Source of the DNA: Lentisphaeria bacterium
Lineage (GTDB): Bacteria; Verrucomicrobiota; Lentisphaeria; Victivallales; Victivallaceae
DNA length: 45,826 nucleotides
Assembly: GCA_017443585.1 (NCBI GenBank)
Contig: JAFSYV010000269.1
Location: forward strand, 1 to 45,826
Direction: 5' to 3'
Under the pieces are notes generated by a model, which was not told where the DNA came from, ran no database searches, and saw only the letters and a program-made list of their open reading frames with translations. Both the position numbers and the translations under genes were made by a program. Below, piece after piece: positions 16,135 through 24,360 of the stretch. Numbering within the stretch: the stretch's first letter is position 1; each line of letters opens with the position of its first letter.

Positions 16135-17030
16135 AAACTCTGCTCATCGGATCGGTAGGATCCTCGAAGGTCGTCTTGCAGGCAATGATAGAGACGAACT
16201 TTCCGATCACTCACGTTTTTTCGCTCGATGAAGTTGTCTCCGCAAATGTTTCGGGGTATTATCCGATCCACGAAATTGCGGAAAGCCGCGGGATTCCCTT
16301 CACCAAATTCAAAAAAATCAATGATGAAGAGAATGTGAGCATAATCAAGTCGATCGCCCCGGACTACATCTTCGTGGTCGGCCTCTCCCAGTTGGTCAGC
16401 AGGGAGATCATCAAGTGTGCGAAACTGGGGGTCATCGGATTCCATCCGACGCCGCTGCCGAAGATGCGCGGACGGGCCGCCAACGTGTGGCAAGTGCTTC
16501 TGGGCGTGCATGAGACCAAATGTTCCATGTTCTTCATCGACGACGGCATGGACAGCGGGGACATCCTCGGTCAGGAAGACTACGTGATCGAAGACTCGGA
16601 CTATGCGATGGACATATACCGGAAAATCGAAGAAGCGACCTACAGACTTTCGAAGCGGGTATTGCAGGAAATTGTCGACGGCACCCTGAATCCCGTGAAG
16701 CAGAACGAAGAGGAGGCGACGTATCTTCTGAAACGTTCTCCCGAAGACGGAGAAATCGACTGGAACGAACCGATCGCAACGATTCACAGGCTGATCAGAG
16801 CCGTATCCCGCCCTTTTCCCGGTGCGTTCGGAATGTATGACGGGAAGCATAAATTCATCATCTGGCGGGCCGATATCCGGGAAAACACGAAGTATATCGG
16901 AATGAACGGGCAGATCGCAAGGCTCGGAGCAGACGGCATCGACGTCGTCTGCCGGGACGGTCTGCTCCATGTGACTGAATACGAAAACGTCGACAGCGTG
17001 AAAATTTTTGCAGGTCATAAGTTAAGGTGA
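16131..17030 (+). CDS. formyltransferase-fold sugar N-formyltransferase-like protein
   Basis: 299 residues, ATGA overlap with the previous gene. The GART-type catalytic loop is present as G-F-H-P-T-P-L-P-K-M-R-G-R-A with His105, followed by M-F-F-I-D-D-G-M-D-S-G-D-I-L. This is the conserved hydrophobic/DxG-x-D-x-G-D-I signature of methionyl-tRNA and sugar formyltransferases. The Asn normally two residues before the His is Gly here. I recall a GFHPT..LP..RGRA subfamily in surface-glycan loci, but the exact chemistry of that subfamily is unsure. A C-terminal domain (about 205-299) resembles the small beta domain of Fmt. The context (deacetylase, acetyltransferase, initiator) supports formylation of an amino sugar using 10-formyl-THF. 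Its base composition looks more AT-leaning than that of the neighbours. Confidence 0.75.
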   Translation: MKTLLIGSVGSSKVVLQAMIETNFPITHVFSLDEVVSANVSGYYPIHEIAESRGIPFTKFKKINDEENVSIIKSIAPDYIFVVGLSQLVSREIIKCAKLGVIGFHPTPLPKMRGRAANVWQVLLGVHETKCSMFFIDDGMDSGDILGQEDYVIEDSDYAMDIYRKIEEATYRLSKRVLQEIVDGTLNPVKQNEEEATYLLKRSPEDGEIDWNEPIATIHRLIRAVSRPFPGAFGMYDGKHKFIIWRADIRENTKYIGMNGQIARLGADGIDVVCRDGLLHVTEYENVDSVKIFAGHKLR

Positions 17031-17031
17031 G

Positions 17032-17700
17032 ATGATGAATATTCTGGTGATCGCGCCTCATCCGGACGATGAGATCCTCGGTTGCGGAGGAACAATAGCC
17101 AAGCATGCGACAAAGGGTGACGATGTTTACGTTTCGATCGTCACGAGGGGAATGGCCCCCATGTTCCCGCAGGAGATCGTGGAACGGACACGTTCGGAAT
17201 GCCGTCGGGCGGATTCCTTTCTGGGGGTCAGGGAAACATCTTTCTTGGATTTTCCCGCGGTCAAATTGGAGGAGATCCCCAGAAGCGAGTTCAACGCAGC
17301 CTTCATGAAACTGATCCAGAGAATCAAGCCGCAGATCGTTTATCTGCCTCATTACGGGGATATGCAGTTGGACCACAGGATGACCGTCGATGCGGCGATG
17401 GTGGCGCTCCGTCCGAAGTATGAGCATGTCGTCAGCAGGGTATACGCCTATGAAACCGTCTCCGAGACGGGCTGGAACATTCCCAATACCGTCAACGAGT
17501 TCATCCCCAACTGCTACAACGACATCAGCGGATATCTGAAGAAAAAACTGGAGGCGCTGGCGATGTTCGAAACTCAGATCGCCGACTATCCGGACGCAAG
17601 ATCGCTGAAGGCGGTCGAAGCTTTGGCGCTGTACCGCGGAACGACCGTGGGCGTCGAAGCCGCCGAAGCCTTCGTACTTATCCGGGAAATCGCCAAATAA
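17032..17700 (+). CDS. PIG-L/LmbE-family zinc deacetylase
   Basis: 222 residues; AAGGTGAG lies just upstream. ATG 17035 is an equally good start, one codon later. The N-terminal A-P-H-P-D-D-E motif (His10, Asp12, Asp13) and the later L-D-H-R are the zinc and catalytic residues of the PIG-L family, which removes N-acetyl groups from GlcNAc-containing glycans or nucleotide sugars. No signal peptide, so it works in the cytoplasm. Lying directly after the formyltransferase (one base gap), it could free the amine that is then formylated or re-acylated. Confidence 0.88.
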   Translation: MMNILVIAPHPDDEILGCGGTIAKHATKGDDVYVSIVTRGMAPMFPQEIVERTRSECRRADSFLGVRETSFLDFPAVKLEEIPRSEFNAAFMKLIQRIKPQIVYLPHYGDMQLDHRMTVDAAMVALRPKYEHVVSRVYAYETVSETGWNIPNTVNEFIPNCYNDISGYLKKKLEALAMFETQIADYPDARSLKAVEALALYRGTTVGVEAAEAFVLIREIAK

Positions 17701-17719
17701 CTCGAAGGGCAGTTGTTTC

Positions 17720-18340
17720 ATGAATCGGCTTCTGATCCTCGGCGGCGGCGGCCACGGCCGCGTTGTTGCGGACATCGCCCGCCTGAACGGCTATGAGGAC
17801 ATCGGATTTCTCGATGACTCGGCCGACTGCGGCGACCTCCCCTTCCCCCGTCTGGGAAAGTGCGGTGATACGGTCCGTTACGTTGCAGACGGCGATTTCA
17901 TCGTGGCCATCGGCAACGCGGCGGTGCGGCGGAACTTTCAGGAGCGGATCGCCGCGGCAGGAGGAAATCTGGCCGTACTGATCCATCCGCGGGCCGTCGT
18001 CGCTTCATCCGCAGTCATCGGGCGCGGCAGCGTGGTGATGGCCGGAGCCGTTGTCAACCCGGACGCAAAAATCGGCGAGGGCGTCATCGTCAATACCGCC
18101 GGAACGGTGGACCACGATTGCGAAGTGGGAGATTTCGCCCATGTCTCGGTCGGGGCGCATTTATGCGGGACCGTGAAGATCGGCCACGGGACCTGGATCG
18201 GCGCCGGAGCGACGGTCATCAACAACATATCGATCTGCGGAAACTGCCTGATCGGAGCCGGCGCGGTGGTGGTGAAAGACATCCGTCAGGCCGGCACTTA
18301 CGTCGGCATTCCCGCAAAACTTTTGCATAAAACGTTATGA
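17720..18340 (+). CDS. PglD/NeuD-like sugar acetyltransferase
   Basis: 206 residues. The N-terminal Rossmann-like subdomain begins L-L-I-L-G-G-G-G-H-G-R-V-V-A-D, as in PglD. The C-terminal left-handed beta-helix is built from hexapeptide repeats with V-D-H-D-C-E-V-G-D-F-A-H-V-S-V-G-A-H-L-C-G, where the central His is the usual general base, and ends with I-G-A-G-A-V-V-V-K-D-I and Y-V-G-I-P-A-K. It would transfer acetyl from acetyl-CoA to a sugar amine (as PglD does on UDP-4-amino sugars) or hydroxyl. No DegT-type aminotransferase gene, the usual partner, is present in this window. Confidence 0.88.
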   Translation: MNRLLILGGGGHGRVVADIARLNGYEDIGFLDDSADCGDLPFPRLGKCGDTVRYVADGDFIVAIGNAAVRRNFQERIAAAGGNLAVLIHPRAVVASSAVIGRGSVVMAGAVVNPDAKIGEGVIVNTAGTVDHDCEVGDFAHVSVGAHLCGTVKIGHGTWIGAGATVINNISICGNCLIGAGAVVVKDIRQAGTYVGIPAKLLHKTL

Positions 18341-19428
18341 AAATTCTTATTCTCTGCAATAATGATCTCGGCCTGTACAAGTTCCGCAAAGAGCTTTTAC
18401 AGGAGTTCCGGAAAAGAAACTATGATGTGACCATCGTTCTGCCCGGCGGGCCCTTCGTTCCCCGCCTGAAGGAGATGGGGTGCCGCTGCATCGAGCTGAA
18501 CTTCGAGCGGCGCGGCAAAAACCCTTTCGCCGACTTTTCCCTTTTCTGCAAATACAGAAGGATCATCAAAGAGACCCGGCCGGATGCGGTCCTGACCTAC
18601 ACCATCAAACCCAACATCTACGGAGGAATGGCCTGCCGTCTCCTCAAGGTCCCGTATATCGTCAACATCACCGGGTTGGGAACGGCGCTCGAAAACCCGG
18701 GCTGGACGCAGAAAATCTGTCTGTTCCTGTACAAGATTGCCCTTTCCGGGGCCCGAAAGGTCTTTTTCCAGAACACCGAAAACCGGGATTTCATGCTCAA
18801 GCGCGGTGTTGTCCCCGGAGCTTATGAACTGTTGCCCGGTTCGGGAGTCAATTTGATGGAGTTCGCCCCCCTGCCCTACCCCGAGGGGGAAGCGGTAAAA
18901 TTCCTTTTCATCGGCCGCGTCATGCGCGACAAAGGCATCGACGAACTGCTCGCCGCGGCGAAAACCTTGAAACGCGAGAACTTGGATTTTTCGCTGGATG
19001 TGGTCGGCGGAATGGACGAAGATTACGGAACCAGATTGAAGGCCGCCGAGGACCAGGGGCTGATAAAATACCACGGCATTCAGGCAAATGTGGCGCCGTT
19101 CATCGCCGATGCGCACTGCATCGTGCTGCCTTCGTACCACGAGGGGATGGCCAATGTCCTGCTGGAAGCGGCGGCCAGCGCCCGCCCGGTGATCGCCACA
19201 CGGGTGCACGGGTGCATGGAAACCTACAATGAGGGCGAGTCCGGGTTGGGCTGCGAAGCGGCCGATGCGGAGTCCCTCGCCGACGCCATGCGGAACTTCA
19301 TCCGCCTCGGTTCCGAGGCGAAGCGGAATATGGGACTGGCCGGACGCCGCAAAGTGGAATCGGAATTCGACCGGCAGATCGTGGTTTCCGCCTATATCGC
19401 TCAAATCGAAGAACTGACAAAAAACTGA
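18337..19428 (+). CDS. GT4 family glycosyltransferase (PglA/Cap-like)
   Basis: 363 residues, ATGA overlap with the acetyltransferase gene. GT-B fold: the N-terminal M-K-I-L-I-L-C-N-N-D-L-G-L-Y-K-F-R-K-E-L-L and Y-T-I-K-P-N-I-Y-G-G segments match glycosyltransferases that add the second sugar to a diNAcBac- or FucNAc-type acceptor (PglA, WbpT-like). The C-terminal domain has F-I-G-R-V-M-R-D-K-G-I and the donor-binding L-P-S-Y-H-E-G-M-A-N-V-L-L-E-A-A motif with the E-x7-E spacing. Being directly coupled to PglD- and PglC-like genes, it probably adds the second residue of the repeat unit. Confidence 0.88.
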   Translation: MKILILCNNDLGLYKFRKELLQEFRKRNYDVTIVLPGGPFVPRLKEMGCRCIELNFERRGKNPFADFSLFCKYRRIIKETRPDAVLTYTIKPNIYGGMACRLLKVPYIVNITGLGTALENPGWTQKICLFLYKIALSGARKVFFQNTENRDFMLKRGVVPGAYELLPGSGVNLMEFAPLPYPEGEAVKFLFIGRVMRDKGIDELLAAAKTLKRENLDFSLDVVGGMDEDYGTRLKAAEDQGLIKYHGIQANVAPFIADAHCIVLPSYHEGMANVLLEAAASARPVIATRVHGCMETYNEGESGLGCEAADAESLADAMRNFIRLGSEAKRNMGLAGRRKVESEFDRQIVVSAYIAQIEELTKN

Positions 19429-19440
19429 ATTGCCTTTGCC

Positions 19441-20610
19441 ATGAGTGAGAAGAACTATCCGAAACGCTTTCTCTACGTCGGGACCTTCCAGCTGCCCGAC
19501 CGGAATGCCGCAGCCCAGCGGGTGACCGGCGTGGCGCTGCTGTTGCGTCAGCTCGGGTATGACGTCACCTTTCTGGATCTGAACAAATCCATCGACGCGC
19601 CCTGCACCACGGAGTGCGTCCGCCACGAGGGATTCGAGGTCTATTCGATCCGCTACCCCCGCGGCTTCGGGGACTGGCTGAGGCACGCCGCGATGCCGGA
19701 GCGGGTCGCGGAAACGCTGGCGCTCCATGACGACTGGCGCGGAGTGATCGCGTACAATTATCCCGGTCTGGCGCTCCTGCGCCTGAAGAAGCTCTGCAAA
19801 AGGCGGAATCTCGCACTTCTGGCTGACTGTACGGAGTGGTATGCGCCCTATTTTTCGCTGAATCCCCACAAGGTCGCCACCAATGTTGACTCTTTCATCC
19901 GCATGAGGATCGCCCAGAAAAAGTGCGACGGTGTCATCGCCATCAGTTCTTTTCTGGCCGGTTACTACGGGAAACATACAACCTGCATGATCCTGCCGCC
20001 CGTGATCGACCGGAGAAATGCGAAATGGAAGGCGGGCCCGGCGGAAAAGACGGGTCCGGGGCGGAAATTGTGCTACATCGGGTCGCCCGGCGCCAACATG
20101 GAAAAGGACCGTCTCGACGTGATCATCTCGGCGCTCTTCCAGAGCGGGCTCGACCGCCTCTCGCTGGATATCGCCGGCATCACGCGGGAAAACTACGACG
20201 AAATGTTCCCGGAACATCGCGAAATGATCGAAACGCTGACGGCCGCCGGACGCCTGCGTTTCCACGGCCGCCTTGCCCATCAGGCGGCTTTGGATCTGCT
20301 GAAATCATCGGATTTTTCCATCTTTTACCGCGAGGACAACCGGATGACCCGGGCGGGCTTCCCGACCAAATTCGTGGAAAGCATCTCCTGCGGGGTCCCG
20401 GTGATAACCACCCTCACCAGCGATCTCGGGAACTACCTCCGGGACGGAAAGAACGGTCTCGTGATCGAAGCTCCGGCCGGGCGCGAACAGCTGATGCGGG
20501 TGTTCACCCAGGCGGCGGGGATGCCCGTGCCTCCCCCGGTGGAGAATTCCGTTTTCGAAATAGAAAAATATCAGACTGCAATGTCCAATTTTTTGAGTGG
20601 AATCAAATGA
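19441..20610 (+). CDS. glycosyltransferase, GT4-like
   Basis: 389 residues from ATG 19441. The N-terminal Y-V-G-T-F-Q-L-P-D-R-N-A-A-A-Q-R-V pattern and the C-terminal L-C-Y-I-G-S-P, F-H-G-R-L...A-L-D-L-L and P-T-K-F-V-E-S-I-S-C-G-V-P-V-I-T-T segments fit a GT-B glycosyltransferase. The E in K-F-V-E-S is the usual donor-ribose contact. It is less typical than the preceding enzyme and the sugar is unknown. The polymerase gene overlaps its stop by four bases, so the two are translationally coupled. Confidence 0.8.
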   Translation: MSEKNYPKRFLYVGTFQLPDRNAAAQRVTGVALLLRQLGYDVTFLDLNKSIDAPCTTECVRHEGFEVYSIRYPRGFGDWLRHAAMPERVAETLALHDDWRGVIAYNYPGLALLRLKKLCKRRNLALLADCTEWYAPYFSLNPHKVATNVDSFIRMRIAQKKCDGVIAISSFLAGYYGKHTTCMILPPVIDRRNAKWKAGPAEKTGPGRKLCYIGSPGANMEKDRLDVIISALFQSGLDRLSLDIAGITRENYDEMFPEHREMIETLTAAGRLRFHGRLAHQAALDLLKSSDFSIFYREDNRMTRAGFPTKFVESISCGVPVITTLTSDLGNYLRDGKNGLVIEAPAGREQLMRVFTQAAGMPVPPPVENSVFEIEKYQTAMSNFLSGIK

Positions 20611-21878
20611 TGACGACGACTTCTGTTCCTGTGCTCCCGGATCCGGAATCGAGAACGCCGCACCTGGGCGTTTTGGATTTTCTCCTGTACACATTTCTGC
20701 TCTTGTGGTGTGTCTCGCCGCCCCTGAATTATTCCCTGTTCTGCCGACTTGGGGCCCTCGCCGCGATCGCTCTGCTGGCAATGCGGATCATGCTGAAAGC
20801 CGCCGCATCCAAGGGAAACCGGTGGCTGATCATCACGTTCCCTTTGCTCATTGCCATCGTGACCGGTTTGTCGCTGGTTTTCCATTTTTTCATTTATGTG
20901 ATCAACACTCTGATTTTTCTGAGTATGTCGGTTTGCGCTTGGAACACCTATTTCACCCCGCCGTCCCCGACTCAGCGCAGACTTTTTTTGACCATCACTT
21001 TCGCGGTCTGTCTATTCTGGATGTACCGCACCTATTCGGTCCTCGGTATCGACCCTCATGCGATGAGGGCGATGATTAGAGCCTCGGAAGAAAGTATGTA
21101 CTACGCGAGCCTTGGGGCGGGCGGATACGGCTTTCTCTACGCTCTGGTTTTGATGTTCCCTGCAGGACTCGGAGTGGTAACAAACAGAAAAGAACCCGCT
21201 TCGCTCCGGATCTTGGCGCTGGTCTTCTGTGTATTCACGGCCGTTCTGACCTCCAAGTCCGGGTATTTCCTGGCACTTCTTCTGCTTATCTTCAGCATTC
21301 TCTTCTTTATCATCAATCAATTTGCGAAGAACCGCGTGATCATTTTGGGATTCGTTCTCGTATTCGGCGTGATAGGGTTGGTCTTCGCGGATGATATTCT
21401 GGAGTTCCTCATAAGGGGCATCGACGTACCCGGCATCCGGCGAAAACTCCACGTCGTCCAGCAGATGTTGAACAACGATGTCGATGTGGAAGGCTCGGAG
21501 TTCGCGAACCGTTCCGAACGTTACACCCGAGACATCCAGCTGATCTTGTCCTCTCCGATTTGGGGGAAACTCAGTTTCGATGCCGTCGGCAAACACTCGC
21601 ACCTGCTGGATTTTGCGGCGATGTTCGGCTTGCCGATGGCGTTTTTCTACGTGCATTTCTGCTGGCGTACCCTCAAGAATTTCATAAATAGACACAACTC
21701 CGCCCTTTCGACTTGCATTCTGACGGCAATATTCCTGCTGTCGATGAACTCCCTCACCTATCAATTCGGCGGCGCTTTGTTCATCCTGCTCCCCATATTT
21801 GCCTCGGGGATCAAAGACACGGCCGAAGCAGACGGACAAGAGACCGGGAAAATCGAACAGGAGACAAAAGGAGCGTAA
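20607..21878 (+). CDS. Wzy-type O-antigen/EPS polymerase
   Basis: 423 residues from ATG 20607, which overlaps the upstream stop; the upstream extension of this frame runs through the preceding glycosyltransferase gene and is not real. About ten to eleven hydrophobic helices span the protein, with a large polar loop around residues 275-325 (G-I-D-V-P-G-I-R-R-K ... N-R-S-E-R-Y-T-R-D) between late helices. That is the typical long periplasmic loop with Arg residues in Wzy polymerases. A W-G-K-L-S-F-D...H-S-H-L-L-D segment resembles the O-antigen ligase/polymerase family G-x-G...H-N-x-x-L motif. It would polymerise repeat units in the periplasm. Confidence 0.82.
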   Translation: MMTTTSVPVLPDPESRTPHLGVLDFLLYTFLLLWCVSPPLNYSLFCRLGALAAIALLAMRIMLKAAASKGNRWLIITFPLLIAIVTGLSLVFHFFIYVINTLIFLSMSVCAWNTYFTPPSPTQRRLFLTITFAVCLFWMYRTYSVLGIDPHAMRAMIRASEESMYYASLGAGGYGFLYALVLMFPAGLGVVTNRKEPASLRILALVFCVFTAVLTSKSGYFLALLLLIFSILFFIINQFAKNRVIILGFVLVFGVIGLVFADDILEFLIRGIDVPGIRRKLHVVQQMLNNDVDVEGSEFANRSERYTRDIQLILSSPIWGKLSFDAVGKHSHLLDFAAMFGLPMAFFYVHFCWRTLKNFINRHNSALSTCILTAIFLLSMNSLTYQFGGALFILLPIFASGIKDTAEADGQETGKIEQETKGA

Positions 21879-21961
21879 GTCATGCCCGGACACTGCCGTC
21901 GTGAAAAGAAGAAACTGAAAAAAAGCTAAAATGAGCAAAAACTCATTCGGAGAGCTCAAAG

Positions 21962-23203
21962 ATGAAAGATCGGGACGACTGTCGCCAAGAAGCCATCGAT
22001 AAAGGTTCGCACATGCCGACCTTGCTTTTCATCCATCATTCGGGTTTGATCGGCGGCGCGGGCGTCAGTCTGCGCAACAATCTTCTTTTCCTGTCGGAAA
22101 GCGGTTTCCGCGTCCGGCTTTATGTCCCGTCGGATCCGCCGGCGTACATGGAAATGATCAAGCGGGATTGTCCCCAGGTCGGCCAGGAGACGTACGGGCG
22201 CCGGATCGGAGCCGTTACCTATTACAGCGGAGGAGATTCCGTATTCAGTCCCCGCTTCTGGTATCGTCTGCTGCTGATCGTGAAGCAGTGGCGTTACTGG
22301 AATCGCGTCATCAATGAGGAAGATCCCGACGTGGTGGTCGTTAACTCCACCATTCTGTGCTGGATGAGTCTGCTCGGCGCGGTGGAGCGGCGCAAATCGG
22401 TCTGTTTCATACGCGAAACCAAGCAGGGTTCTCCCCGCAGTCTGCTGAACCGCATCATACACCGGTGTCTGGAACGTTTTACGCATGTCGTGTTCATCTC
22501 CCGCTATGATCAGCAGAGGGAAAATCTGCAGAAGGCTAAAACTGCCGTCATCTGCAACTATGTGGATTCGAAATTGCTGGACAAAACGATCGGCCGTAAA
22601 GCCGCTGAAGACCGGCTGGGCCTTTCGCACGGCGTCTTCCGGGTTCTCTATGTGGGAGGTGTTTCCCCCTTGAAGGGTTTCGATGTGGCGGTGGATGCCG
22701 TTGCGAAGTGCAAACAGCCGGTGGAACTTCTGGTCGCCGGCATGGGGATCGAGGCGGCCAAGGCCGTGACCTCCAAAAGTCTGAGCCGGTATGCAGCCGA
22801 AATGGAGCGGAAACTTGCGGTAAGGCAGTACAAGGACCGGGTCGTCATGATCGGCACTCAGACGGATATGAGCGCGTGTTATGCGGCCTGTGACGTGCTG
22901 CTGTTCCCGATGCGTTCGCCGCACCAGGCACGGCCGGCCTTCGAAGCCGGATATTTCGGCAAACCCGCCATCATCACCAATTTCGACAACATACAGGAAT
23001 TCGTTCTGGACGGGGTGAACGGTCATCAGGTCCCGCCGGGAGATGCCGATGCCATCGCCGTGAGACTGGATGAACTTGCCGGAAATCCTGAAAAAACGCG
23101 GAAACTGGGTGAAGCCAACCGCCAGATCTGGATGAAGAACCATAACGAAAAAACGAATCAGGAGGCCGTCAGGTCGATCCTGGAGGAGCTGGTCCGGCAG
23201 TGA
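21962..23203 (+). CDS. GT4 family glycosyltransferase
   Basis: 413 residues from ATG 21962, with GGAGAG upstream; ATG 22013 (before P-T-L-L-F-I-H-H) is an alternative that would remove a 17-residue charged lead. The glycine-rich loop G-L-I-G-G-A-G-V-S-L-R is the classic GT4 acceptor-side motif. The C-terminal half has L-Y-V-G-G-V-S-P-L-K-G-F and P-M-R-S-P-H-Q-A-R-P-A-F-E-A-G, where the usual P-S-x-x-E-x-x-G-x-x-x-L-E-A is modified but the E-A-G-Y-F-G-K-P end is kept. Donor unknown. The next gene overlaps by four bases (GTGA). Confidence 0.85.
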   Translation: MKDRDDCRQEAIDKGSHMPTLLFIHHSGLIGGAGVSLRNNLLFLSESGFRVRLYVPSDPPAYMEMIKRDCPQVGQETYGRRIGAVTYYSGGDSVFSPRFWYRLLLIVKQWRYWNRVINEEDPDVVVVNSTILCWMSLLGAVERRKSVCFIRETKQGSPRSLLNRIIHRCLERFTHVVFISRYDQQRENLQKAKTAVICNYVDSKLLDKTIGRKAAEDRLGLSHGVFRVLYVGGVSPLKGFDVAVDAVAKCKQPVELLVAGMGIEAAKAVTSKSLSRYAAEMERKLAVRQYKDRVVMIGTQTDMSACYAACDVLLFPMRSPHQARPAFEAGYFGKPAIITNFDNIQEFVLDGVNGHQVPPGDADAIAVRLDELAGNPEKTRKLGEANRQIWMKNHNEKTNQEAVRSILEELVRQ

Positions 23204-24360
23204 AAATACTTAACATCTGTTTGAGCTCCCCCTTCACCGAAGGGTACTCCTATCAGGACAACCTGTTAAGCGAATATCAGGCGAAACTGGGCCACGAGGT
23301 GACGGTCCTGACCGTCACCCGCACACGGGATGCCGAAGGGAGGATAGTCGAGACTTCCCCCGGGGAGAAGGTGCTGGAAAACGGCGTGAAGCTCATCCGC
23401 ATAAAGACCCCGGGAAAACTTTTTTCCTTCCTCGGCATATTTCCGGGTATGAAGAAGGTCATTGAGGCGGTCGCGCCGGATTTCATCTTCATCCACGGGC
23501 TCGCCACCTTCGCGCCCCGGGCGGCTGTCGCCTACAAACGCAGACATCCGCAAGTACCCATCGTCGCGGACAATCATCAGGATGATTTCAACACCGCCCT
23601 CGGCCGCTTCCATGTCCGTCTGCAAATATCCCTTTTCCGGTCGATGTGGAAAAAATGGATCGGCGCGGTGAACAGGGTCTACGGAACGGCCAGCTGGCGG
23701 GTCGAGTTCGCCCGGCAGGTCTACGGGATCCCGGAAGAAAAAACGGATATTCTCGTTACCGGATGCACCGAAAAGTACACGGCGGAACTGTCTTCGAAAA
23801 CCCGTCGCGAAGTCCGCGGCGAACTGGACCTGAGCGATGACGCTTTCGTTTTCATCCACGGCGGAAAACTGAATTCGGGGAAGCGTACGCTGGAGGTGAT
23901 GAGGGCGTTCTCCGACTTGAAGGCCCCCGGCGCGAAGCTGGTGCTCTTCGGAAGCGTAGGCCGCGATATCGCCGACAGCTTTGAGAAGTTGCTGAAATCG
24001 AACTCCGACATCATCCATCTCGGGATGCTTCCCGGCAGCGAAGTTCACCGTTATCTTCTTGCCTCCGATTTCGGACTTTTTCCGGGAGGACACTCCACTT
24101 TGTGGGAGGAGTCGATCGGTTCCGGACTGCCCTGTCTCTTCCGGAATTACGGCGGGAAGATGCACCTCGACCGCTGCGGAAACGCCGTCATCGTCGACGA
24201 CCCCGGACAAAGTGAACTGGCCGAATGTATGAACAAAGTTCTGAATGACCGGGAATTTTATCGTACACTCCTTTCCGGCGCTCGCAAATTGGCGCCGGAA
24301 TTTTTTTACGGCAGCATCGCCGCCAAATCCCTCGAAACTGCGGGAGAAAGGATAAAATGA
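23200..24360 (+). CDS. GT4-like glycosyltransferase
   Basis: 386 residues starting at GTG 23200, overlapping the previous stop, with GGAGGAG upstream. N-terminal M-K-I-L-N-I-C-L-S-S-P-F-T-E-G-Y-S-Y-Q-D-N-L-L and H-G-L-A-T-F-A lead into a GT-B C-domain with F-I-H-G-G-K-L-N-S-G-K-R, L-F-G-S-V and F-P-G-G-H-S-T-L-W-E-E-S-I-G-S-G-L-P. The W-E-E-S-I motif replaces the usual E-G-F-P-x-x-x-L-E-A but keeps the second Glu. The sugar added is unknown. Confidence 0.82.
   Translation: MKILNICLSSPFTEGYSYQDNLLSEYQAKLGHEVTVLTVTRTRDAEGRIVETSPGEKVLENGVKLIRIKTPGKLFSFLGIFPGMKKVIEAVAPDFIFIHGLATFAPRAAVAYKRRHPQVPIVADNHQDDFNTALGRFHVRLQISLFRSMWKKWIGAVNRVYGTASWRVEFARQVYGIPEEKTDILVTGCTEKYTAELSSKTRREVRGELDLSDDAFVFIHGGKLNSGKRTLEVMRAFSDLKAPGAKLVLFGSVGRDIADSFEKLLKSNSDIIHLGMLPGSEVHRYLLASDFGLFPGGHSTLWEESIGSGLPCLFRNYGGKMHLDRCGNAVIVDDPGQSELAECMNKVLNDREFYRTLLSGARKLAPEFFYGSIAAKSLETAGERIK

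Noticed and set aside
18397-20280. Long minus-strand open frame (627 codons) opposite two glycosyltransferase genes
   Set aside because: Antisense shadow; both plus-strand genes have clear motifs and coupled starts.
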